DNA of 64,000 bases. It comes from Paracoccaceae bacterium (GTDB lineage: Bacteria > Pseudomonadota > Alphaproteobacteria > Rhodobacterales > Rhodobacteraceae). This document shows positions 44,535-52,898 of this stretch, piece after piece (the stretch's first letter is position 1; each line of letters begins with the position of its first letter). The notes under the pieces were generated by a model that was given only the letters and a program-made list of their open reading frames with translations, had not been told where the DNA came from and made no database searches. Location of the stretch: assembly GCA_002402045.2 (NCBI GenBank), contig NVUX02000038.1, positions 1-64,000 on the forward strand, written 5' to 3'. The translations under genes were made by a program, and so were the position numbers.

Positions 44535-44867
44535 TTACACACAACCGGTCGGCTTAGGCAGACCAGCGATTTTACAGGCCTGCTTGGCAGGACCGTAAGG
44601 AAACAACTCATACATGTATTTGTTGTTGCCAACTTCTGGACCCATAGATTTTTTGATCGACTTGATCAAAACACGTACAGCCGGAGCAATTTGATACTCC
44701 TCATAGTAATCACGCAAAAAGTTAACCACAGCCCAGTGCTCTTCGCCCATGTCTACGTCTTCAGCTTTTGAAATCACTTCTGCCAGCTCTTTTGTCCACT
44801 CGGACAAGGTAGTGATGTAGCCTTCTTCGTCATGCTCAATCGTCGTGCCGTTCACATCATATGCCAT
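44535..44867 (-). CDS. dsrC: DsrC, sulfur-carrying co-substrate protein
   Basis: A 110-residue DsrC with the flexible C-terminal arm ending KIAGLPKPTGCV. Both redox cysteines are present, Cys98 (KQACKIAG) and the penultimate Cys109, as needed for the trisulfide shuttle between DsrEFH, DsrAB and DsrMK. The EEHWAVVNFLRDYY helix is conserved. It sits between dsrH and dsrM as in purple sulfur bacteria and contrasts with the Cys-less homologue at 16.8 kb. Confidence 0.96.
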   Translation of the reverse strand: MAYDVNGTTIEHDEEGYITTLSEWTKELAEVISKAEDVDMGEEHWAVVNFLRDYYEEYQIAPAVRVLIKSIKKSMGPEVGNNKYMYELFPYGPAKQACKIAGLPKPTGCV

Positions 44868-44900
44868 ATTTTGTATTCCCTAATGTTGCCCCTAGGGGCG

Positions 44901-45209
44901 TTAAAGCCAATTCTGTACGCGGTCACAGCTTGCAGCCATGCCCACAAATTCTTCATAATTCACCGAGGTAATTCCCTCGGCTACGCGCGAGGCATCAATG
45001 CCGCGTGCAGATACATCAGCACCAAGCACAAAGAGCTTAACATTCGCCCCCATGCCCGCCACAACCTCAGACATCGCCGTGCCGGACATCGCGCCATAAA
45101 CGCCATCTTCCATTAGCAAAACCGAGTCTCCCACCTTAGCATGCCCAAGGCAGCTTATCAGGGTTTGGTTCTGAAACGGGGATTTGTTAACTGTGTGTAA
45201 AGTCGCCAT
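44901..45209 (-). CDS. dsrH: DsrH (TusB family)
   Basis: A 102-residue subunit of the hexameric DsrEFH sulfurtransferase. It has the small DsrH fold opening MATLHTVNKSPF and the conserved Cys20 (LISCLGHAKVGD), the position that carries sulfur in Allochromatium DsrH. It lies 9 bases from dsrF and is preceded by a GGGGGAAATT ribosome binding site. Confidence 0.92.
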   Translation of the reverse strand: MATLHTVNKSPFQNQTLISCLGHAKVGDSVLLMEDGVYGAMSGTAMSEVVAGMGANVKLFVLGADVSARGIDASRVAEGITSVNYEEFVGMAASCDRVQNWL

Positions 45210-45218
45210 AATTTCCCC

Positions 45219-45626
45219 CTAAAAGCTCAAGATAACGTCTTGATCAGCCATTACATCGGCCATTCCTGCGCGTGAAACCACGATGATTGACGGCTTTTCA
45301 GCATAATCATCATCTTCGTCTTCCCACTGAATGTCCTGAAGATCATCCAAGGTCAGGCCGCGCTCATCGAGCGATTCCTGCTCCACATAGAGCTTGGTGA
45401 CCTCATAGTCGCCAAGTGCCCGAAACGTCGGCGAGAAGTTCTTCAAGCCAGCTTCTTTTGTGTCTTGCCCTTTGGTGAGCTGGAACACGCCGTCGTCCAG
45501 AAATGCCATTGAGACATCCTGATCAAACGCCGCGCCAATTAGCACCACTTCAAGGGCCTCCTGTGCGTAAATCGTGCCATACGGCGCCTTGCGATTCACG
45601 TAGAGGAATTTTTTAACTATGCTCAT
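45219..45626 (-). CDS. dsrF: DsrF (TusC family)
   Basis: A 135-residue subunit of DsrEFH. The N-terminal LYVNRKAPYGTIYAQEALEV matches TusC/DsrF, which lacks the active-site cysteine of DsrE; indeed there is no cysteine at all in this chain. It serves a structural role in the hetero-hexamer that accepts sulfur from TusA and delivers it to DsrC. AGGAGG before the ATG. Confidence 0.92.
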   Translation of the reverse strand: MSIVKKFLYVNRKAPYGTIYAQEALEVVLIGAAFDQDVSMAFLDDGVFQLTKGQDTKEAGLKNFSPTFRALGDYEVTKLYVEQESLDERGLTLDDLQDIQWEDEDDDYAEKPSIIVVSRAGMADVMADQDVILSF

Positions 45627-45635
45627 AATATCCTC

Positions 45636-46028
45636 CTAGTCGCCAAATGTGATCGTACGATCAGCCTGAATGCCCATCTCGATCAACTGGCCAAGGCCAG
45701 AAATCCGGAACCCGTCCGCGATGTTATTCGCGTCTTTGCCCTGCCGGTCAGCTTCATTTTTATCCAGCAAACCACGGCGCTGGGCCGCGGCGATGCAGAT
45801 CACCAAATCAAGCCCGTGCTCTTTCGCCAGCGCTGTCCACTGCGCTTGTATTTGGCGGTCATCTTGTGGCGGGATGGATAGGCGCGTGCCTACATTCACC
45901 CCGTCATGATAAAAGAACACACGGCTAACCTCGTGGCCTGTGGCCAGCGCGGCTTTTACAAAGTTATAGGCCGAGTCAGACGCTTGGTGCGTATAGGGCC
46001 CTTCACTTACTACGATTCCGAATTTCAT
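45636..46028 (-). CDS. dsrE: DsrE (TusD family), active sulfurtransferase subunit
   Basis: A 130-residue subunit of DsrEFH. Cys78 in DLVICIAAAQRRGL is the known active-site cysteine of DsrE/TusD, receiving persulfide from TusA and passing it to DsrC. The N-terminal FGIVVSEGPYTHQASDSAYNF is typical. Presence of dsrEFH between dsrB and dsrC indicates an oxidative, not sulfate-reducing, Dsr system. Confidence 0.94.
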   Translation of the reverse strand: MKFGIVVSEGPYTHQASDSAYNFVKAALATGHEVSRVFFYHDGVNVGTRLSIPPQDDRQIQAQWTALAKEHGLDLVICIAAAQRRGLLDKNEADRQGKDANNIADGFRISGLGQLIEMGIQADRTITFGD

Positions 46029-46040
46029 GTGCTTGAGCCT

Positions 46041-47123
46041 CTAGAAGTGAACGTGAGCTGACTGGTTCATGGTCTTGCGTGCGCCAGTCCATGTATCAAT
46101 GTGGTGCTTGGTGAAGGCCAGTTCGGTCATGTCAAAGAAACGGCTCCAGCCAATACGCTCGATCCATTCGCCCATGCGCTCCCAATGCTTCGCATCTTTT
46201 TTGTAGGCTTTAACGATGCGGAGAACCACAGCGTTTACCTCAGGCCAATGCGGCGCGTTGTTAGGCAGGTTGGCAACAACCAGCTTGTGGAAGGTCGGCT
46301 TAGAGCGTGCATTTGAGTGCTTGCCGCCAACCCAGATAGCGATTTTTGTGCTATCATCACCGTTGATCTGCATCGGTGGGCAAGGCGGATAACAGGCACC
46401 GCAACACACGCACTTCTTCTCGTCAACTTCCAAGCTCGGCTTGCCGTTCACCATGGCTGGGCGAATAGCCGCAACCGGGCAACGGGCCACAACAGCCGGG
46501 CGCTCACACACGTTGGCAACCAGATCATGGTTGATCTTTGGGGGCTTGGTATACTGCACGTTAATCGCAATATCACCTTGGCCGCCACAGTTGATCTGGC
46601 AGCAAGAGGTGGTAATCCGCAGGCGGTTTGGCATTTCCTCATGGATGAACTCGCTGTGCAGCATGTCCATCAGGCCCTTCACAACGCCAGAAGCATCGGT
46701 GCCGGGAATGTCGCAATGCAGCCAGCCTTGGGTGTGGCTGATCATCGAAATCGAAGCTCCGGTGCCGCCCACAGGGAAGCCACTGGCGCCAAGCGCCTCA
46801 ATCAGCGGGGCCACTTTGGCCTCGTCTGCCACCATAAACTCGATGTTCGAGCGGGTGGTGAAGCGAATGAAACCGTCGGCGTAATCGTCGCCAATGTCAC
46901 AAAGCTTGCGAATGGTGTAAACGTCCATCTGGCGCTGGGTGCCGGCGCGAACCGTCCAAAGCTGATCACCAGATTTCGCAACGTGGCGCAGCACGCCAAC
47001 GCGGGGGCGGTCGTGGTAATCCCATGTGCCGTAGTTTTTAACGCTCAGCGGGTGCATAAATGGTTTCGGGTCAGGCACCCCAACCTCGTTTGGCATCCGT
47101 GGCTTGGCTTTCATCTCGTTCAT
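46041..47123 (-). CDS. dsrB: Reverse dissimilatory sulfite reductase beta subunit
   Basis: A 360-residue DsrB. It has the siroheme/[4Fe-4S] region TTSCCQINCGGQGDIAIN (about residue 150), CERPAVVARCP, and the inserted ferredoxin domain EKKCVCCGACYPPCPPMQI (about 220-240). I use the ATG at 47123 (MNEMKAKPRM), with AAAAGGGAGAAATATT before it; the frame is open to 47195 across a repeat-like hairpin. With DsrA it forms the alpha2-beta2 enzyme that oxidises DsrC-bound sulfur to sulfite. Confidence 0.95.
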   Translation of the reverse strand: MNEMKAKPRMPNEVGVPDPKPFMHPLSVKNYGTWDYHDRPRVGVLRHVAKSGDQLWTVRAGTQRQMDVYTIRKLCDIGDDYADGFIRFTTRSNIEFMVADEAKVAPLIEALGASGFPVGGTGASISMISHTQGWLHCDIPGTDASGVVKGLMDMLHSEFIHEEMPNRLRITTSCCQINCGGQGDIAINVQYTKPPKINHDLVANVCERPAVVARCPVAAIRPAMVNGKPSLEVDEKKCVCCGACYPPCPPMQINGDDSTKIAIWVGGKHSNARSKPTFHKLVVANLPNNAPHWPEVNAVVLRIVKAYKKDAKHWERMGEWIERIGWSRFFDMTELAFTKHHIDTWTGARKTMNQSAHVHF

Positions 47124-47173
47124 AATATTTCTCCCTTTTCCGCGGGATATGCTCCGCGCGGGTAAATTCGTAG

Positions 47174-47193
47174 GGTGGGTGCGGGCACCCACC
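47174..47193. repeat. REP-like hairpin between dsrA and dsrB
   Basis: Nine-base arms GGTGGGTGC and GCACCCACC around a two-base loop, preceded by GTAG. GTAGGGTGGGTGC...GCACCCACC is a frequent dispersed intergenic repeat in proteobacteria. It lies in the 77-base dsrA-dsrB gap, where a compact operon would normally have only a ribosome binding site. Confidence 0.6.
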
Positions 47194-47200
47194 ACGCGCT

Positions 47201-48496
47201 TTAGCTGTCAACAACCAAGCCGGCTTCGGTCGCTTTGCGCTCAAACCACTTGGCCGCTTCCACGTCAAAGTCGTCGGTGCGCACATAGCTGGATGTGGTC
47301 GGGTGGTTTACCATGTTAGGGTCAGCCGGAATGTCCAGCGCGTCCAAAAAGGCCGGAACCCCGATACGGTCGATGCACTCACCAATGCGCTCATGCTCAA
47401 GCGCGTTGTCAGCAAAAAACTCCATGACTTCTTCAGCAAAGTCTTCCAGCGCCTCAAAATCTTCGTCGGTTTCGAGCTTGATGAATGGCTTGATCATGGT
47501 GCCCATCAGGTCACCCACTTTCAGCGAGCGCTTGCCGCCGATCATGATAGAAGCGCCACGATCATCACCCGGACTAAGCGCCTTGGTCATCACGTTAATG
47601 CAGTGCATGCAGCGCACGCATGATTTGTTATCAATTTCCATTGTATCATCGTCATTAAGCGAGATCGCACGGGTCGGACACATAGATACAACGGTATCAA
47701 TGGTATACTTCCGGCCTTTTTCAGCGATGTGCTCTTTAACTTTTTCTTGGTTGATTTTGATATCATCGCGCCAAGTGCCGATCACCGCAAAGTCGGCCCG
47801 GTGGATGGCGTTTACGCAGTCATTACCACAACCAGAGAACTTGAACTTGAATTTATATGGCATCGAAGGCCGGTGCATTTCGTCCAGCAAACGGTTGATG
47901 ATGCCGCGGTGGGCCTTCACCCCGTCAAAGCAGCTCTGCTCGCAGCGGGCATGGCCAACGCAAGACATCGCGGTCCGAAGCGCCGGGCCAGCGCCGCCAA
48001 GGTCAAAGCCGATTTCGTTAAACTCGTCAAAGGCCTTTTGAGCGTTTTCAGAGGTACAACCCTGAAACATAATATCGCCAGATTGGCCGTGGAAGGCGAT
48101 AAGGCCCGAGCCGTGGCGCTCCCAGATGTCGCAAAGCTGGCGCAGCAAATCGGTGGTATAATGAAAACCGGCTGGCGGCATAATGCGCAGCGTGTGAAAT
48201 TCTTTCGACGCCGGATACTCAGCTGCCACTTCGGAAAAGCGCGGGATAATACCGCCCCCATAGCCAAAAACAGACAGCGTGCCGCCCTTCCAGTAGCCAC
48301 GGCGGGTTTCGTAAGAGTGGTTCAGCTGGCCCAAAAGGTCGTTCATCATGGGGGCATATTGTGCGCCCTGAGTGTCCCGCAGCCGCTTAAGGCCGGTTAC
48401 AAAACTAGGCCAAGGGCCGTCTTCAAGCTGGTCAAGCATCGGTGTTGCGTGTGCACCTTTTTGGTCACCGTCATTTACGTTGTCGCCGTCTTTCAT
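47201..48496 (-). CDS. dsrA: Reverse dissimilatory sulfite reductase alpha subunit
   Basis: A 431-residue DsrA, first gene of the leftward dsr operon. It carries the conserved CVGHARCEQSCFDGVK segment (about residues 172-187), the siroheme-cluster ligands in SGCGNDCVNAIHRADF (about 218-235), and a ferredoxin insertion MCPTRAIS...SCVRCMHCINVM (about 270-305). AGGGAGATATT precedes the ATG. The protein context (dsrEFH, dsrL, dsrN) places it in the oxidative clade; a tree would be needed for the exact lineage. Confidence 0.96.
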   Translation of the reverse strand: MKDGDNVNDGDQKGAHATPMLDQLEDGPWPSFVTGLKRLRDTQGAQYAPMMNDLLGQLNHSYETRRGYWKGGTLSVFGYGGGIIPRFSEVAAEYPASKEFHTLRIMPPAGFHYTTDLLRQLCDIWERHGSGLIAFHGQSGDIMFQGCTSENAQKAFDEFNEIGFDLGGAGPALRTAMSCVGHARCEQSCFDGVKAHRGIINRLLDEMHRPSMPYKFKFKFSGCGNDCVNAIHRADFAVIGTWRDDIKINQEKVKEHIAEKGRKYTIDTVVSMCPTRAISLNDDDTMEIDNKSCVRCMHCINVMTKALSPGDDRGASIMIGGKRSLKVGDLMGTMIKPFIKLETDEDFEALEDFAEEVMEFFADNALEHERIGECIDRIGVPAFLDALDIPADPNMVNHPTTSSYVRTDDFDVEAAKWFERKATEAGLVVDS

Positions 48497-48755
48497 TGCA
48501 ATATCTCCCTTGCGCTAGCGTATCGTTGTTTCAATAAGCCTCCGCAGCTCTTGACCGGCTGCTCGCCTGTCTCTTCTATAGCACAGCCCTCCGTTTTGAG
48601 GTTAACTATAGAGACCGTCGGAAACCATTTGCATGATCCTGCTATAAATCTATATATTTCGATAATGGAATGTAAAGCAAAAGATCCGGCCCAGCAGGGC
48701 ATACCAAGATAAACCATGGGATACACTTGGGGAAACCCAAGTATAGTTGGATATT
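48497..48755. promoter_or_regulatory. Divergent promoter region between dsrA and the TauD-like gene
   Basis: This 259-base region must drive the whole dsr operon leftward and the tauD-like/cysG set rightward. Two symmetric elements stand out. One is an interrupted dyad of GTCTC-TT-CTATAG and CTATAGAGAC (48569-48615). The other is ACTTGGG, GAAA, CCCAAGT (48725-48742) just before the TauD-like start, a perfect seven-base stem with a GNRA-type loop. Either could be an operator; the second could also fold in the mRNA leader. Confidence 0.5.
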
Positions 48756-49673
48756 ATGAACATGAATACAGAAAACGGGGGCGATTTGTCGCAATATACC
48801 GGCGCATTCGATTTGGATAAAACCACGGCCTATGCGGCGTGGCGTCGCAGCAAATTGGCGGTCACGCCCCGCGCCGGAACGGCTCCGGTGCTTAAAGTGG
48901 TCGATCTGTCGCAGCCAACGGAATCAGAGAAAACCGCGATTTTGCAGCAGATATCCGAATCAAATTTCGCCATTTATCAGGCCGAAACCTATAGTGAAAA
49001 CGAGGGTGCGGTTGGTGCCCAGCTGCGCCAATTCACCGATGCTTTTGGCCTCCGCATCGCCGAGGCCCACCGCTCTGCGGGCACAAACGGCGTGGTGGCG
49101 CTCAAGGTCTCTATGGCCGAGCACCAGCGCGGCTTTATCCCTTATTCCCGCAAGGCAATGAACTGGCACACAGATGGCTATTATAACAGCGAAGCCGACA
49201 CCATCCGCGCCTTTGTGCTGCACTGCGTGCGCCAAGCCGATATCGGCGGCCAAAGCCAAATCATTGATAACGAGATCGCCTATATCAGGCTGCGAGACGC
49301 CAGCCCCGAGGCCGTGGCGCTGCTGATGGACCCGGCGGCCATGACCATCCCGGAATCCCCCGAGGCGGATGGCTCGGTGCGCCCCGTCAGCATCGGCCCG
49401 GTGTTTTTTATTGAGCACGGCAAACTGATCATGCGCTACACCGCCCGCACCCGCTCGATAAGCTGGAAGAATGAGGCCACGCAAAAAGCCGCCGCCCTGC
49501 TGCAAAACCTGCTGGAATCAGAGCGCGACTATCTGCACACTCTTACTTTGCGCCCCGGTCAGGGTATACTCAACAACAACACGTTACATAACCGCACGGC
49601 GTTTGACCCGTCGGCCGAAACCGGCGCCAGCCAGCGCATGCTCTACCGCATCCGGTTTCACAACAGATTATAA
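48756..49673 (+). CDS. TauD/TfdA-family Fe(II)/2-oxoglutarate dioxygenase
   Basis: A 305-residue non-haem iron dioxygenase. The HxD iron ligands are His138 and Asp140 in MNWHTDGYYN, the distal His is in NNTLHNRTAFDPS (about residue 285), and the 2-oxoglutarate arginine is in RMLYRIRFHN close to the C-terminus. It lacks strong similarity to taurine dioxygenase itself at the N-terminus. It is the first gene of a rightward set with two small unknown genes and cysG, divergent from dsrA. The substrate may be a sulfur compound, but this is guessed from location. The ribosome binding site is weak; an ATG at 48762 is an alternative. Confidence 0.82.
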   Translation: MNMNTENGGDLSQYTGAFDLDKTTAYAAWRRSKLAVTPRAGTAPVLKVVDLSQPTESEKTAILQQISESNFAIYQAETYSENEGAVGAQLRQFTDAFGLRIAEAHRSAGTNGVVALKVSMAEHQRGFIPYSRKAMNWHTDGYYNSEADTIRAFVLHCVRQADIGGQSQIIDNEIAYIRLRDASPEAVALLMDPAAMTIPESPEADGSVRPVSIGPVFFIEHGKLIMRYTARTRSISWKNEATQKAAALLQNLLESERDYLHTLTLRPGQGILNNNTLHNRTAFDPSAETGASQRMLYRIRFHNRL

Positions 49674-49684
49674 GGGAGAATAAC

Positions 49685-49885
49685 ATGGCTAAGCTAAGTG
49701 ACCTAATAATTGCCCACCGTGAGGTGGACAATTTTGACGAGCTAGAACGCCTCGTCGCCCATGCCGGCGAATCAGGGGAAATGTTTATCGAGTTTGACGT
49801 AAAGCCAGACTATAAAAACACCCCGAAAAAATGGGAATGGCGGCTTGAGGCAGCCTTTACACGGGGTGTTCATTATGGGGGTTGA
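49685..49885 (+). CDS. 66-residue unknown protein, dsr-adjacent
   Basis: A small acidic protein (MAKLSDLIIAHREVDNFDEL...) with no recognised domain, no membrane segment and no cysteine. A good AGGGAG ribosome binding site lies eight bases before its ATG, 11 bases after the TauD-like gene, and its end overlaps the next small gene, so it is part of the TauD-like/cysG operon. The WEWRLEAAFTRGV ending looks structured. Function unknown. Confidence 0.72.
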   Translation: MAKLSDLIIAHREVDNFDELERLVAHAGESGEMFIEFDVKPDYKNTPKKWEWRLEAAFTRGVHYGG

Positions 49886-50087
49886 GGACATGACCCTGAT
49901 CGAGAGATACGATCTGCCTTACACCCGCAAGGCCAGTTTGCACGATCATGAGTATGAAAGCGGCATGCACCTGTTGCGCCTGACCATCCGTGAGGGCAAG
50001 CGTATTACTGCGGTAGATATCGGCCCCGAGCAAGCCAAAGCCATAGGGCAGGCAATGCTCGCATGGGCTGAAAAGCAAGACGCGTAA
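49875..50087 (+). CDS. 70-residue unknown protein, dsr-adjacent
   Basis: Begins MGVEDMTLIERYDLPYTRKA and continues with a compact alpha/beta-looking stretch (LHDHEYESGMHLLRLTIREG, then a C-terminal helix AKAIGQAMLAWAEK). No recognised function. It overlaps the preceding gene by 11 bases from the ATG at 49875, with GGGG eight bases upstream; a second ATG at 49890 is possible. It lies 38 bases before cysG. Confidence 0.7.
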   Translation: MGVEDMTLIERYDLPYTRKASLHDHEYESGMHLLRLTIREGKRITAVDIGPEQAKAIGQAMLAWAEKQDA

Positions 50088-50125
50088 AACGCACCCTACC
50101 TAAGCCAGAACTGAAAGCGCCCGCC

Positions 50126-51565
50126 ATGGACCACCTCCCAATTTTTCTAGACGTCAAAGGCAAAAAAGTCCTTGTTGATGGTGGCAATACCGCCGCCGCC
50201 CGCCGCGTTGAGCGCGCGCTTTCAGCGGGCGCCAATGTCCACGTCTTCTGCCCCAATATGTCGGATGAGTTTCGCACCCTGCGCGACCACCCCCGCGTTA
50301 CCCACCACCTCCGCTCCCCCGAGCCAGCGGATGTTGCGGATTGCGTCGTGGCCTACGGCGCGAGTGAAATCGAGGAACGAGACAAGCGCCTTTATGAGAT
50401 GGCCAAAGCCGCCAAAGTCCTGGTTAACGTCGCCGATGTCACGAAATACTGTGATTTCATAACCCCTTCCATTGTCGACCGTTCCCCCCTCGTGGTCGCC
50501 ATTTCCTCCGGTGGCAACGCCCCCGTGATCGCCCGCATCCTGCGCGCCCGCATAGAAGTCATGCTCCCCGCCGCCTATGGCCGCCTCGCCGCCTTTGTCG
50601 GCACCTTCCGCGACCGCGTAATGGCCCGGCTAAAAAGCACCGAATCCCGCCGCCATTTCTGGGAAAACACGATTGAGGGCCAAGTCGGAGACCACTTCCT
50701 CGCCGGCGACGAAGAAAGAGCAAGCCAACGCTTGCTGGAAGATTTGGAAGCCGCCGCCACTGGCGCAGACACCGCCCAAATCGGCGAAGTTTTCCTCGTC
50801 GGCGCTGGCCCCGGAGACCCGGACCTCCTCACCTTCCGCGCACTGCACATCATGCAACGCGCCGATATCGTCCTGTTTGATAGGCTCGTCTCAGACGAAA
50901 TAATGACCCTCGTGCGCCGAGATGCCGAGCGGGTTTATGTCGGCAAAGCCCCGCAACAGCACGCCATGGTGCAAGAAGAAATCTCCGAGTTGATGGTTGA
51001 ACTGGCCCAACAAGGCAAACGCGTGCTGCGCCTCAAAGGCGGCGACCCGTTCATATTTGGCCGTGGTGGCGAAGAGCTGGAACTGCTCGCCAAACACAAA
51101 ATTCCCTTCCAGGTTATCCCCGGCATCACCGCCGCCTCCGGCTGCGCCTCTTATGCAGGCATTCCGCTTACCCACCGCGACCACGCCCAATCCTGCGTGC
51201 TCATCACCGCCCATGGCCGCGATGGTATCTTGGATCTTGACTGGGACCGCCTCGTGCGCCCTGATCAAACCGTTGTGGTTTACATGGGCCTCGGCTCGGT
51301 TGGCATCCTCTCCGAGCAATTCATTAAACACGGGCTAAACCCGGCTACGCCAGCAGCGGTAATTGATAACGGCACCCGCGCCAACCAACGTGTGATCACC
51401 GGAGACCTCAGCACCATAGCCGAAAATGTGGTTAGTTCAGGCATCAAAGGCCCCGCCCTCATCATCATAGGCTCGGTGGTTTCCCTGCGTGATGAGCTAA
51501 AGTGGTTCGCCGATAGCGATAAACACAGCCATAAAATGTCGCTGCATGCGCAAGACACTCTATAG
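50126..51565 (+). CDS. cysG: Siroheme synthase CysG
   Basis: A 479-residue fusion enzyme making siroheme from uroporphyrinogen III. The N-terminal third is the NAD-dependent precorrin-2 dehydrogenase/ferrochelatase (DVKGKKVLVDGGNTAAARR, VNVADVTKYCDFITPS); the C-terminal part is the uroporphyrinogen methyltransferase (VGAGPGDPDLLTFRALH, RLKGGDPFIFGRGGEE, PGITAASGCASYAGIPLTHR). Siroheme is the cofactor of DsrAB, so its place next to dsrA makes it a dedicated supplier, with DsrN amidating the product. Confidence 0.94.
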   Translation: MDHLPIFLDVKGKKVLVDGGNTAAARRVERALSAGANVHVFCPNMSDEFRTLRDHPRVTHHLRSPEPADVADCVVAYGASEIEERDKRLYEMAKAAKVLVNVADVTKYCDFITPSIVDRSPLVVAISSGGNAPVIARILRARIEVMLPAAYGRLAAFVGTFRDRVMARLKSTESRRHFWENTIEGQVGDHFLAGDEERASQRLLEDLEAAATGADTAQIGEVFLVGAGPGDPDLLTFRALHIMQRADIVLFDRLVSDEIMTLVRRDAERVYVGKAPQQHAMVQEEISELMVELAQQGKRVLRLKGGDPFIFGRGGEELELLAKHKIPFQVIPGITAASGCASYAGIPLTHRDHAQSCVLITAHGRDGILDLDWDRLVRPDQTVVVYMGLGSVGILSEQFIKHGLNPATPAAVIDNGTRANQRVITGDLSTIAENVVSSGIKGPALIIIGSVVSLRDELKWFADSDKHSHKMSLHAQDTL

Positions 51566-51695
51566 CTTCACTCTTTCTTAAATACTCACTGCAAGCCGAA
51601 GGCGCCGCACGCGGTGACGAGGGGGCCTTTTGGCTCCCCGAGGAACCGCGCCGCCAGAACTTGGGCCAACGCCTCCTCGGCGCGGGCCGTGCTGC

Positions 51696-52898
51696 CTAGC
51701 TCGCACCCTCAGCAAACGTGGCAGCCGCAATCCCGGCAGTGCGCCCCGTCGCCAAACACCCGTTCAGCAAATACCCGCCCGTAGGCGCTTCCCAATCCAG
51801 CATTTCACCGGCGCAAAACACGCCCGGCAAGGCCTCAAGCATCAGCCCCTCAGTCATTGCCGAATAAGGCACCCCGCCTGCCGTAGATATCGCTTCATCT
51901 ATCGGGCGCGGCGCTTTCAAATGCACCGGCAACGCCTTTAGCAGCCCCGCCAGATCAAACGGATTATCCACCAGTCGCGCCTCTTCATTCTCAAAGAACA
52001 GCGCCGCCTTGGCCCCCGTAATCCCCACGGTTTTACGCAGAAAATTCCCGAGGCTCTGCTTGCCGCGCGTTTGCCGCACCTTTTCGGCCACTAAAGGCAT
52101 AGGCACGTCCGGCAACAGGTCCACAAGCATATCCACACCGTCTTCCCTCATGCCGTCTCGCAAAGCGGCAGACAGGTTATAAACCGCGCCGCCCTCCACG
52201 CCCCTGCGTGAAATCACAAATTCTCCACGGGTTTCCGCCTTGCCAAACTTCAGCCGCACGGGCTTGATCGGCGCACCAAAATGTGGCTCCATATGGCTGG
52301 ACCAATCCACCACAAACCCCATATTCGCAGGCTTAAACGGCGCGAGCGCCACGCCTTTTTCCGCCAAAATCTTCGCCCAAGCGCCGTCAGACCCAAGCCG
52401 CGCCCAGCTCGCGCCGCCTAGCGCCAACACGGTCGCCTTAGCCTGCACAACTTGCCGCCCCTCAGGCGTGTCAAACACCGCGCCATCCGCCTCAAAGCCA
52501 ACCCATCGCCAGCGGGTTTCAAACCGCACGCCTTTGCCTGCCAGCCGCACCAGCCACGCCCGCAACAGCGGCGAGGCCTTCATTACTTCCGGAAACACCC
52601 GCCCGCTCGTGCCGGTAAACACCTTTTGCCCCAGCGCCTCGGCCCATTCCTGCACGTCACTCGGGTTAAACGCCTCCAGCATCGGCACCATCCAGCTACG
52701 CGCCGCGCCGTAAACCGCCATAAAGGCTCCGTATTGCTCGTTTTTCGTGAGGTTCAAGCCCGATTTACCCGCCATCAGCAGCTTGCGCCCCATGGTCGGC
52801 TTGGCCTCGGCCACCAGCACGCTATGCCCTGCATCCGCCAACATTTCTGCCGCCATCAGCCCCGCAGGGCCGCCTCCAATTACCAGTGTTTCAGCCAC
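51696..52898 (-). CDS. HI0933-type FAD-dependent oxidoreductase (TIGR03862-like)
   Basis: A 400-residue flavoprotein with an N-terminal FAD Rossmann motif VIGGGPAGLMAAEML, GRKLLMAGKSGLNLTK (about residues 37-52), VLALGGASWARLG (about 160) and the C-terminal LPGVFCAGEMLDWEAPTGGYLLNGC in pieces, diagnostic of the HI0933/YhiN family. The reaction is not established. Its start overlaps the end of the FAH-family gene by 8 bases, so it belongs to the leftward rlmN-FAH-flavoprotein run. Confidence 0.87.
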   Translation of the reverse strand: MAETLVIGGGPAGLMAAEMLADAGHSVLVAEAKPTMGRKLLMAGKSGLNLTKNEQYGAFMAVYGAARSWMVPMLEAFNPSDVQEWAEALGQKVFTGTSGRVFPEVMKASPLLRAWLVRLAGKGVRFETRWRWVGFEADGAVFDTPEGRQVVQAKATVLALGGASWARLGSDGAWAKILAEKGVALAPFKPANMGFVVDWSSHMEPHFGAPIKPVRLKFGKAETRGEFVISRRGVEGGAVYNLSAALRDGMREDGVDMLVDLLPDVPMPLVAEKVRQTRGKQSLGNFLRKTVGITGAKAALFFENEEARLVDNPFDLAGLLKALPVHLKAPRPIDEAISTAGGVPYSAMTEGLMLEALPGVFCAGEMLDWEAPTGGYLLNGCLATGRTAGIAAATFAEGAS

